Assembly (NCBI GenBank): GCA_001673575.1
Contig: LZME01000044.1
Location: 1 to 53,838 of the forward strand
Direction: 5' to 3'
Length of the DNA: 53,838 nucleotides
Source: Mycolicibacter heraklionensis
GTDB taxonomy: Bacteria; Actinomycetota; Actinomycetes; Mycobacteriales; Mycobacteriaceae
The notes under the pieces are model-generated. The model was given only the letters and a program-made list of their open reading frames with translations. It had not been told where the DNA came from and did no database searches. Each line of letters begins with the position of its first letter. Position 1 is the stretch's first letter. Position numbers and translations under genes: made by a program. Positions 34,202 through 43,474 of this stretch are shown one piece after another.

Positions 34202-37200
34202 ATGTCAGGTCGGCAGCAGCGTCGGAACAACCGCCGTAAGACGAATCGGCTGGTTGGTGCCGGTGGTACGGCCGCGGCGTTCCTGACGTTCGGCATGGCG
34301 CCCCTGGCAGCGGCCCCCACAGCGCGCGCCGATTGGGACTTCGACTGGCTGACTGACCTGTTCACCCCGGTCTCAGGCTCGGACAGCGGCTGGGATAGCA
34401 ACGCCTGGGACATCGGATCGTGGTTCGATTTGGCGGCCGATCCGGGCCTCGCTGCCGACACCAGCGCGTTCGACCTCACGACGATCTTCAACGCCATGGT
34501 CTACCAGCCGCTGTACACGATGGTGGACTCGTTTATCGACAACCCGGCCAACTCCTGGCTGGTCGACCTGGTCAACAGCTGGGCGCCCGAGGGGCAGATG
34601 TATCTGGGCGACGGCGCCGCCGGTACCGCCGAGCACCCTGACGGCGGCGCGGGCGGTATCTGGTTCGGCAGTGGCGGGGCGGGTTACGCCGGTCAGGCCG
34701 CGGTAGCCGGTGAAGACGGCGAAGAGGGGCAAGACGCTATTGCACCCGGCGACGGTGGCGCTGCCGGCTGGTTCGGCAACGGTGGCGCCGGTGGAGCCGG
34801 CACGGAAGGTCAGGCCGGCGGCGACGGTGGTGCCGGCGGCTCGATCATGGGCATCGGCGGTGCCGGTGGTGCGGGTGGCCTGGGCGCCAACGGCGGTAAC
34901 GGCGGCGACGCGATGGGCTGGATGTTCGGCATCGGCGGCGCGGGTGGCGCCGGCGGCACGGGCACGGCCGGTGGCCAGGGTGTGGACGGTGTGTGGGGCA
35001 CCAACGGTGGCGCCGGTGGAGTCGGTGACGCCGGGAATGCCGGTGGCACCGGTGGTAGCGGCGGCAACGCCTCGAAGGCGATTTTCGGCACCGGTGGTGC
35101 CGGTGGCAAGGGCGGTGCCGGTGGTGCCGGCGGCCAGGGCGGTACCGGTGCTGCCGGTAATGAGGACCACGCCGATGGTGGTGCCGGCGGCAACGGTGGT
35201 GCCGGCGGCGCGGCCGGCAAGGGCGGCGCCGGCGGTACCGGTGGCTCGCTGGGCAGCAAGGGCGCGGCCGGCGAGGACAGCACGATCAACGGTGACGGCG
35301 GCAAGGGCGGCGTCGGCGGTGCCGGTGTAGACGCCGAGGGCGGCCAGGCGGCAGGCAACGGCGGCGTCGGCGGTAACGGCGGCAGTGGCGGCGAGAGCGG
35401 CAACGGCGGTGCCGGCGGTATGGGCGGCGCAGGCGGTGCCGGTGATGCCACCCACGAGGCGGGCACCGGCGGTAACGGTGGTGTCGGTGGTGACGGCGGC
35501 AAGATCGGCAACGGTGGCACCGGCGGTACCGGTGGCGCCGGTGGTGTGGGCGGGACCAACAACAACAACATGGCGGGCGACGGCGCCGTCGGTGGCACCG
35601 GCGGCGTCGGCGGCGCCGGCGGTGCGAGCGGCACCGAGTCGGGCAATGCCGGCAACGGCGGTGTCGGCGGTACCGGCGGTGCCGGGCACGACGGTATTAA
35701 GGGCACTAACGGCAACGGAGGTACGGCCGGCACCAACAACGGGGCCGGTGAAGACGGCGGTAAGGGCGGCAACGGCTTCGACGGCGGCGCCGGCGGCAAG
35801 GGCGGCGCGGCCGGCGAGCTGAAGAACGAGACCGGAAAAGCAGGCACGTCCGGTGCCGGCGGTAACGGCGGTGCCGGTGGTGCCGTCGGCGCGGGCGGCG
35901 ACGGCGGTAAAGGCGCCAAGGGCGATTGGACCCACGAGGGCGGCGACGGAACGTTGGGTTCCGGTGGCAACGGCGGTCAGGCCGGCGCTAACGGCGAGAG
36001 TGGCGGCAAGGGTGGCGCCGGCGGCGAGGCAGGCGGTACAGACGCGCAAGCAGGCGCGACCGGTCAAGACGGCAGCGACGACCAGCCCTTCGAGGCCAGC
36101 AATGGTGGCGCCGGCGGTGACGGCGCCGACGCCGATGGCAGCCGCAACTACGGCGGCAATGGTGGCGACGGTGCCGACGGGGTCTTCGGCGGCCACGGTG
36201 GCGCCGGCGGCAACGGTGGGGCGGGAACCACCGGCAACGGCGGCAATGGTGGTAGCGGCGGCAACGGCGGCAACGGTTCCCGCAGCGACGGCGGCAACGG
36301 CGGTGCGGGCGGCGCCGGCGGGGCATCCGAATCCGGCAACGGTGGTGCCGGTGGTGACGGTGGTAACGCCGGCCACGGTGACCACGGCATTGAGGGCTCG
36401 ACGGGCAACTTCGAAACCGGAACCGGCAACGGCGGCAACGGCGGTAGCGGCTTCAACGGTGGCAAGGGCGGTGCTGGTGGCGCCGGCGGTGACTCTGAGT
36501 CCGGCACCAACGGCAGCGGCGGCGACGGCGGCGCCGGCGGCAACGCGGGCGCGGGCGGAAATGGTGGTGACGGCGCTAAGGGAGACTGGTCCTCGAAGGG
36601 CCAGTACGGCTACGGCTCCGGCGGCAAGGGCGGCAACGCGGGCGACGTGGGCTCCGCGGGCGAGGGCGGCGCCGCCGGCGCGGCGGGAACCGGCGGTACC
36701 GGCGGCGAAGCAGGCAAGGCCGGAAATGGTGGAGCAGACGCCGATAACAGCGGTGTGACGGGCGGCACCGGTGGTGCCGGCGCCGACGGCGACGAAACCC
36801 ACTGGACCGGCGGCACGGGCGGTGACGGCGGTACCGGCGGCGTCCACGGCAACGGCGGCACGGGCGGCGCCGGTGGTAAGGCGTACTTCGACCAAGACAC
36901 CGACACCACCAGGGCGACCACGGGCGGCAACGGCGGTGTCGGCGGCAACGGCGGCGCCGGGGGCACCGAGAGCGGCAACGGCGGCAACGGCGGCAAAGGC
37001 GGCGACGCAGCATCGGGCAGCCAGTACGGCGGCAACGGTGGTGCCGGCGGCAAGGGCGGCGCGGCGAGTGCCGCCAACGGAATCGGCGGCAAGGGCGGCG
37101 ACGGCGGTGCAGGCGCCGCCGCACTCGGCTGGAAGTCCGACGGGAACTGGGGCATCGACACCTTCCCGAACAGGCACTTCGGGGAGGGCACCATCCTGGG

Positions 37201-38251
37201 CGTCTCCGGTAACGGCGGCGCGGGCGGCGCTGGCGGCGCGGCTACCGGCGAAAACGGCACCGGCGGCGCCGGTGGCAACGGCGGCGACGGTGGCGCGGCC
37301 GCGTCGAATGCCGGAACCCGCGTCATCTGGGGTGGTGCCGGTGGTGCCGGTGGCGCCGGTGGAGCGGCCACCATCCCCGCTCCTCCTGCCAACGGCGAGG
37401 GCAGTGACGACGAGACTCCCGCCCCGACCGTGGAATCCGGCAACGGTGGCGACGGTGGCAACGGTGGTGCCGGCGGTAAAGGAACCATCACCGGCGGTGC
37501 CGGTGGTGCCGGCGGTGCCGGTGGCGCCAGCGATGACGCCACCGGCGGCAAGGGTGGCGACGGTGGTGCCGGTGCGACAGCCACTGGCTGGAACGACGCC
37601 AACGGCAACCTTGCCGGCAAGGGCCAGATCCTGGCCTTCGGCGGCAGCGGCGGCAACGGTGGCGCCGGCGGCAACGGTGTGGACGGTGGAGCCGGCGGCA
37701 ACGGCGGCAAGGCGGCCGATGGCCCCGGCGGCAGCATGTTCAGCTCCGGTGGCACCGGCGGCAACGGCGGCGCCGGCGGCAACGCCACCACCGGCGACGG
37801 TGGCACCGGCGGTAACGGCGGTCAGGGTGGCAACGCGACCTGGCGTGCCCACAACGGTGGCAATGGTGGTGCCGGCGGCAACAGCAAGACCGGCGACGGC
37901 GGCCAGGGCGGCGACGGCGGTCAGGGTGGCAAGCTCACCACGGGCGGCACCGCACCGACCAACGGCTCGGCCGTCACCGTCGGCGCCGGTGGCAACGGTG
38001 GCAACGGCGGCAGCAGCACCGACAAAGACACCGAAGGCAGCGGCGGCAACGGTGGCGCCGGCGGTAAGGGTGGCGACGGCCTGGGCAAGGTCAAGGGCGG
38101 CACCGGTGGTACCGGTGGTACGGGTGGCAGCTCCGGCTCCGAGAAGGCCGATACCCCCGTCAAGCCCACCGCTCCGACCGGGACTACGGGTGGCGAAGGC
38201 ACTGCTGGCACCGACGGCGCCGAACCCAAGGCCGCTGACAGCGGCAGCTAA
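34202..38251 (+). CDS. PGRS-repeat protein with signal peptide in place of the PE domain
   Basis: A 1349-residue glycine-rich protein. Residues 1-43 look like a Sec signal peptide (basic RRNNRRKTNR, hydrophobic core, cleavage at TARA|DWDF). Residues 44-136 form a tryptophan-rich, non-repetitive domain (NAMVYQPLYTMVDSFIDNP). From LGDGAAGTAEHPDGGAGG onward about 1,180 residues are GGAGG/GGNGG repeats as in PE_PGRS proteins, broken by short polar inserts. The tail (TPVKPTAPTGTTGGEG) is non-repetitive. The PE domain that sends PE_PGRS proteins through ESX-5 is absent, so export is probably by Sec or Tat to the cell envelope. The gene lies between the cyclase and pheS and is followed by a terminator. 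Confidence 0.88.
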   Translation: MSGRQQRRNNRRKTNRLVGAGGTAAAFLTFGMAPLAAAPTARADWDFDWLTDLFTPVSGSDSGWDSNAWDIGSWFDLAADPGLAADTSAFDLTTIFNAMVYQPLYTMVDSFIDNPANSWLVDLVNSWAPEGQMYLGDGAAGTAEHPDGGAGGIWFGSGGAGYAGQAAVAGEDGEEGQDAIAPGDGGAAGWFGNGGAGGAGTEGQAGGDGGAGGSIMGIGGAGGAGGLGANGGNGGDAMGWMFGIGGAGGAGGTGTAGGQGVDGVWGTNGGAGGVGDAGNAGGTGGSGGNASKAIFGTGGAGGKGGAGGAGGQGGTGAAGNEDHADGGAGGNGGAGGAAGKGGAGGTGGSLGSKGAAGEDSTINGDGGKGGVGGAGVDAEGGQAAGNGGVGGNGGSGGESGNGGAGGMGGAGGAGDATHEAGTGGNGGVGGDGGKIGNGGTGGTGGAGGVGGTNNNNMAGDGAVGGTGGVGGAGGASGTESGNAGNGGVGGTGGAGHDGIKGTNGNGGTAGTNNGAGEDGGKGGNGFDGGAGGKGGAAGELKNETGKAGTSGAGGNGGAGGAVGAGGDGGKGAKGDWTHEGGDGTLGSGGNGGQAGANGESGGKGGAGGEAGGTDAQAGATGQDGSDDQPFEASNGGAGGDGADADGSRNYGGNGGDGADGVFGGHGGAGGNGGAGTTGNGGNGGSGGNGGNGSRSDGGNGGAGGAGGASESGNGGAGGDGGNAGHGDHGIEGSTGNFETGTGNGGNGGSGFNGGKGGAGGAGGDSESGTNGSGGDGGAGGNAGAGGNGGDGAKGDWSSKGQYGYGSGGKGGNAGDVGSAGEGGAAGAAGTGGTGGEAGKAGNGGADADNSGVTGGTGGAGADGDETHWTGGTGGDGGTGGVHGNGGTGGAGGKAYFDQDTDTTRATTGGNGGVGGNGGAGGTESGNGGNGGKGGDAASGSQYGGNGGAGGKGGAASAANGIGGKGGDGGAGAAALGWKSDGNWGIDTFPNRHFGEGTILGVSGNGGAGGAGGAATGENGTGGAGGNGGDGGAAASNAGTRVIWGGAGGAGGAGGAATIPAPPANGEGSDDETPAPTVESGNGGDGGNGGAGGKGTITGGAGGAGGAGGASDDATGGKGGDGGAGATATGWNDANGNLAGKGQILAFGGSGGNGGAGGNGVDGGAGGNGGKAADGPGGSMFSSGGTGGNGGAGGNATTGDGGTGGNGGQGGNATWRAHNGGNGGAGGNSKTGDGGQGGDGGQGGKLTTGGTAPTNGSAVTVGAGGNGGNGGSSTDKDTEGSGGNGGAGGKGGDGLGKVKGGTGGTGGTGGSSGSEKADTPVKPTAPTGTTGGEGTAGTDGAEPKAADSGS

Positions 38252-38265
38252 CCGGCCGACCGAAG

Positions 38266-38291
38266 GCCCCGCACACCGCGTGCGGGGCTTT
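38266..38291 (+). terminator. Terminator after the first PGRS gene
   Basis: GCCCCGCA (38266-38273), a 7-base loop, TGCGGGGC (38281-38288) and TTT form a strong stem with a short T-run, 14 bases after the PGRS stop. It separates that gene from pheS. A promoter-like TAAGAT at 38306-38311 follows and could serve pheST. Confidence 0.6.
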
Positions 38292-38347
38292 CGTCGTCAT
38301 GTCGATAAGATCGACGCTTGCGTCTCAGCCAAAATCACAGCCAGTAG

Positions 38348-39414
<1,067 letters not shown>

Positions 39415-39415
<1 letters not shown>

Positions 39416-41898
39416 TGCGTATTCCCTACAGCTGGTTGAAGGAAGCCCTGGTTGCCGGTGCGCCAGGCTGCTCGGATATCACCCCCGACGAGCTCGAGCA
39501 GGCGCTGCTGCGGATCGGCCACGAGGTCGAGGGCGTGCACACCCTGGGCCCGGTCACCGGGCCGTTCAAGGTCGGCCGGGTCGTCGAGATCGAGGAACTC
39601 ACCGAGTTCAAGAAGCCGATCCGGGCCTGCCGCGTCGATGTCGGCGAAGCCGAGCCGCGCGACATCGTCTGCGGTGCCAGCAATTTCGTCGTCGGCGACC
39701 TGGTCGCGGTGGCACTGCCCGGAGCGGTGCTGCCCGGTGATTTCGCGATTGCCACCCGCAAGACCTACGGCCGCACCTCCGACGGCATGATCTGCTCGGC
39801 ATCCGAAATACGGCTGAGCACAGATCATTCCGGCATCTTGGTGCTGCCGCAAGGCACCGCCGAGCCCGGTGCGGACGCCGCGGAGGTGCTAGGTCTCGAA
39901 GACGTGGTCTACGAGCTGGCCATCACCCCCGACCGCGGCTACTGCATGTCGGTGCGCGGGCTGGCCCGCGACATCGCCAACGCGCTGGACCTGGATTTCG
40001 CCGATCCGGCCGCGGTTCCGGCATTGCCCGCCGACGGTGAGGCGTGGCCGCTGAGTGTGCAACCGGGCACCGGGGTGCGCCGCTTCGCGCTGCGCAGCGT
40101 CACCGGTATCGACCCGGCGGCGGTCTCGCCGTGGTGGCTGCAACGCCGCCTGGCCCTGTGCGGCATCCGGGCGATCTCCCCGGCCGTCGACGCCACCAAC
40201 TACGTCATGGTCGAACTCGGCCACCCGATGCACGCCCACGACCGGGCCCGCATCACCGGCGGCTTCGGCGTGCGCTTCGCCGCGGCCGGCGAGACCGTCA
40301 CCACCTTGGATGACATCGAACGCAAGCTCGAGCCGGTCGACGTGCTCATCGTCGACGACGTCGCCACCGCCGCGATCGGCGGGGTGATGGGCTCGGGCAG
40401 CACCGAAATGCGCGACGACTCAACCGATGTGCTGTTGGAAGCCGCAATCTGGGATCCCGCGGCGGTATCGCGGACCGCACGGCGGCTGCACCTGCCCAGC
40501 GAGGCCGCCCGGCGCTACGAGCGCTCGGTGGACCCGGCCATCTCGGTGGCCGTGCTGGATCGCTGCGCGAGGCTGCTGGTCGAAATCGCCGGGGGAGTCA
40601 TCGGTTCGGGCTTGACCGACTGGCGCGGCGACCCGCCCGTCGAGGACTGGAGCCAGGCTCCCATCGAGATTCCCGCCGACCTGCCGGACCGCACCGCGGG
40701 GGTCGGCTACCCCGAGGGCACCACCGTTCGCCGACTGACCCAGATCGGCTGCGAGGTGGCGGTCGCCGGTGACGTCCTGACCGTCACCCCGCCGAGCTGG
40801 CGGCCGGACCTGCGTCAGCCGGCCGACCTGGTCGAGGAGGTGCTGCGGCTGGAGGGGCTGGAGTCCATCCCGTCGGTGCTGCCCGCCGCACCGGCCGGGC
40901 GTGGCCTGACCGCCACCCAGCGTCGGCGCCGCGCGATCGGCAAGTCGCTGGCCCTGGCCGGCTACGTCGAGGTGCTCACCACACCATTCCTGCCCGCCGG
41001 GGTGTTCGACACCTGGGGGCTGGCCGATGACGACCCGCGCCGCGCCACGGTATCGGTGCTCAACCCGCTGGAGGCCGACCGGCCCCAGCTGGCCAGCACG
41101 TTGCTGCCCAGCCTGTTGGAAGCCTTGGGCCGCAATGTGTCCCGCGGCATGAATGACGTCGCGCTGTTTGCCATCGCGCAGGTGGTGCAGTCGGTGGGCC
41201 CAGCCGAATTCCCTGCCGTCACGCCCGCCCGGCGCCCGACCGATGCCGAGATCGCCGGGATCGACGCCGCACTGCCGCGCCAGCCGCAGCACATCGCGGT
41301 CGCGCTGACCGGCCTGGCCGAGCCCCGCGGACCGTGGGGCCCGGGCCGGCCGGTGGAGGCCGCCGACGCCATCGAGGCGGCACGGGTGATCGCCCGTGCC
41401 AGCGGCGTCGAGGTCACGCTGCGCTCCGCGGCCTACCTGCCGTGGCATCCGGGCCGCTGCGCCGAGGTGCTCGTCGGCGAGACCGTGATCGGACACGCCG
41501 GCCAGCTGCACCCGGCCGTCATCGAACGCGCGGGCCTGCCCAAGGGCACCTGTGCGGTCGAGCTCGACCTGGACGCCATCCCGGTAACCTCGGCGCTGCC
41601 GGCTCCCCGGGTGTCGCCGTTCCCCGCGGTATTCCAGGACCTGGCCCTCGTGGTCGATGAGAAGGTGACCGCCCAATCGGTGGCCGACGCGGTGCGCGAG
41701 GGCGCTGGTGAGCTGCTGGAGGACATCGCGCTCTTCGACGTCTACACCGGTCCGCAGGTCGGCGAGGGCCACAAGTCGCTGGCGTTCGCGCTGCGCTTCA
41801 GGGCCGCCGATCGCACGCTGACCGAGGACGAGGCGAGTGCGGCCCGCGACGCCGCCGTCGCCCGCGCCGGCGAGGCCGTCGGCGCGGTGCTGCGCTAA
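39415..41898 (+). CDS. pheT: Phenylalanyl-tRNA synthetase beta subunit
   Basis: The 827-residue structural and editing subunit. It starts [12 protein letters not shown], then has the EMAP-type OB-fold tRNA-binding domain ([15 protein letters not shown], about 45-160), the B3/B4 editing domain ([18 protein letters not shown] onward), the B5 domain, a catalytically inactive class II core, and a C-terminal anticodon-binding FDX-ACB domain ([18 protein letters not shown]). The open frame extends upstream inside pheS, but the overlapping ATG at 39415 gives the standard length. It ends overlapping the convergent oxidoreductase gene by 4 bases. Confidence 0.97.
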
Positions 41899-43094
41899 CG
41901 CAGGACCGGGGTTTCGGTCTCCCACAGCGCCCGCCACTGGTGTTCCTCGTCGGTCTTCTGCCGGTTGAGCTCCGCCGACGGGGTGCTGAGGTGAATCTGC
42001 GGGGGCTCGGCGAAGAAGTCACCGGCGCCCCGCGATGACGCGCCGGCCCCGGTGTCCAGGTAGCAGTAGCCCTGTCCGGAGAGTTCCTCGGTGCCGTCGA
42101 TGACCCCGAGGTAATGCAGGGCACTACGGGCCGCCGACACCGCGCCGTTGCGGGCGAAGGCCGCTGCCTTGGGCAACGATCGACCCCACGGGGTGGTGAC
42201 GCTCGTGGTGTCGCCGATCGCGTAGATGCCCGGGTGTCGGGTTCCCATGGTGGCGGTATCGACGCTGATCCACTCCTCGTCGCCGATGGTGACGGCCGGG
42301 CGGTGCGGCGGGATGAACATCAACAAGTCGAAACCGGCCTCGGTGCCGTTGTCGAATGTGACTGTCCGGCGCGCGGAGTCAACCGCGACGACCTGATGTT
42401 CGGCATGGAATGCGATGCCCCGCTGCTGTAGGAACGCGATGAGCTCCACCCCGGCGTAGGGGCCGGCGGACGGCATGGGTTGCGCTTCGGGCGTGTAGGC
42501 GGTGATCTCGGTGGCAGCCCGTACGCCGGTGGCCTCCAGCAGGTCGGCCGCGAGCATCGCGCCCTCGTAGGGCGCCACTGGGCAGCGATAGACCGGTGAG
42601 GTCACCAGGAACATCAGTCGCCCGCCGGAGAAGCCGCTCAGGGCACGATGCGCCTCCGCCGCGGCGTCGTAGTCGTAGTAGTGAACTGCCACCCCGTTGA
42701 TCACCGCATCGGCCAGCCCCGGCACCCGATCCACGGCGTTGCGCGCACCGGTGGCCAGGATCAGGGCGTCGAACTCCAGCGTGGTGTCGTCAGCCAGAGT
42801 GGCCTGCCGCCGTTGAGGGTCGATCGCGCTGACACGGCCGGTAACCCGGTTGACCCGACTCAGTGCAGCTTCGGTGGGCCGGATCGGCACACTGTCGGCT
42901 GCGCGCCAGCCTCGCATGACCCACGGCAGGGTGAATCCGAGGAAGTGGGAGAAGTCCTCGTCGACGATGGTGATGTCGATTTCGTCGAGTATCGCTGCTG
43001 CCGAGTCGTATTCGGCGATCTCCTTGATGACGCTCAAGCCGCCGACGCCGGCGCCGAGGATGAGCAATTTCTTGGCGGCCGGGTCCTGTGGCAT
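41895..43094 (-). CDS. Sulfide:quinone oxidoreductase-like FAD-dependent oxidoreductase
   Basis: The 399-residue flavoprotein has the dinucleotide site [14 protein letters not shown] (residues 10-23), LILATGARN, and the FAD-closing [11 protein letters not shown]. Cysteines at 171 ([12 protein letters not shown]) and 344 ([11 protein letters not shown]) fall where SQR enzymes have their redox-active pair, so it may oxidise sulfide or a persulfide and pass electrons to quinone at the membrane. AAGGAAGG precedes the ATG at 43094. Two tandem GGGTAT-type palindromes upstream resemble sites of CsoR/CstR-family regulators, which in other bacteria control sulfide or copper response. Confidence 0.8.
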   Translation of the reverse strand: MPQDPAAKKLLILGAGVGGLSVIKEIAEYDSAAAILDEIDITIVDEDFSHFLGFTLPWVMRGWRAADSVPIRPTEAALSRVNRVTGRVSAIDPQRRQATLADDTTLEFDALILATGARNAVDRVPGLADAVINGVAVHYYDYDAAAEAHRALSGFSGGRLMFLVTSPVYRCPVAPYEGAMLAADLLEATGVRAATEITAYTPEAQPMPSAGPYAGVELIAFLQQRGIAFHAEHQVVAVDSARRTVTFDNGTEAGFDLLMFIPPHRPAVTIGDEEWISVDTATMGTRHPGIYAIGDTTSVTTPWGRSLPKAAAFARNGAVSAARSALHYLGVIDGTEELSGQGYCYLDTGAGASSRGAGDFFAEPPQIHLSTPSAELNRQKTDEEHQWRALWETETPVLR

Positions 43095-43146
43095 GGGCTG
43101 TTCCTTCCTTGGATGGCTTCGTGCAGTCCATCGGGCCAAATCCGTA

Positions 43147-43184
43147 CATACCCGTCGGGGTATGCTAGATACCCTAGCGGGTAT
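43147..43184. promoter_or_regulatory. Tandem CsoR/CstR-type palindromes upstream of the SQR-like gene
   Basis: CATACCC-GTCG-GGGTATG at 43147-43164 and ATACCC-TAGC-GGGTAT at 43169-43184 are both perfect dyads with a 4-base spacer. Their ATACCC starts are 21 bp apart, two helical turns, so two repressor tetramers could bind on one face. ATACCC...GGGTAT dyads are typical of CsoR-family proteins. No CsoR-type gene is encoded in this window. Confidence 0.65.
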
Positions 43185-43198
43185 AGGGGAAGTCGTCC

Positions 43199-43246
43199 AT
43201 GGCGGGCCCTGACCGCCGAACCGCGCACCAGAGAGGAAGCCGATGA
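43199..43246 (+). CDS. Possible 15-codon upstream ORF
   Basis: ATG at 43199, with AGGGGAAG about 6 bases upstream, opens a 15-residue frame (MAGPDRRTAHQRGSR) that ends in TGA overlapping the ATG of the next small frame (ATGA). It starts just downstream of the tandem palindromes and points away from the SQR-like gene. It could be a leader or coupling ORF. There is no homology support. Confidence 0.25.
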   Translation: MAGPDRRTAHQRGSR

Positions 43247-43338
43247 AACGTGACCAGCACGCGGTCGGAACTGAGCGGGCGGCTTTCACGCCGCCGCGGC
43301 CGTCGGGGTGGCCTTTGGAGCGTGTTCTGATCCCGTAG
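43243..43338 (+). CDS. Possible 31-residue small protein
   Basis: ATG at 43243 follows GAGGAAG by 4-5 bases and encodes 31 residues with many charged and proline residues (MKRDQHAVGTERAAF, then PPRPSGWPLERVLIP). It has no cysteine or membrane segment. It may be a genuine small protein divergent from the SQR-like gene, or the remnant of a longer gene cut short at TAG 43336. The remaining gap to the PGRS gene holds an inverted repeat and nothing else recognised. Confidence 0.3.
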   Translation: MKRDQHAVGTERAAFTPPRPSGWPLERVLIP

Positions 43339-43390
43339 CCCGCGCCGTTGTGGTGACGCGTCGTGCTTCCCGGCGAAGCTTCTCCTGAAG

Positions 43391-43408
43391 ATCATCCGTT
43401 TGGATGAT
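43391..43408. repeat. Inverted repeat upstream of the second PGRS gene
   Basis: ATCATCC-GTTT-GGATGAT is a perfect 7-bp dyad with a 4-base spacer, 67 bases before the PGRS start. It has no T-run, so it is more likely an operator or mRNA hairpin than a terminator. Confidence 0.45.
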
Positions 43409-43474
43409 GTGCGCCGCGTTTGCGCTTCGTTGACTGTTTCCTGAGACGTTCGGAGTCACCGGGCGGGGGCGGGG

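Noticed and set aside
34373..37852. Minus-strand open frame of 1159 codons opposite the first PGRS gene
   Set aside because: It is an alanine/threonine/valine-rich mirror of the GGC/GGT repeat codons; open frames on the opposite strand are an expected result of PGRS composition.
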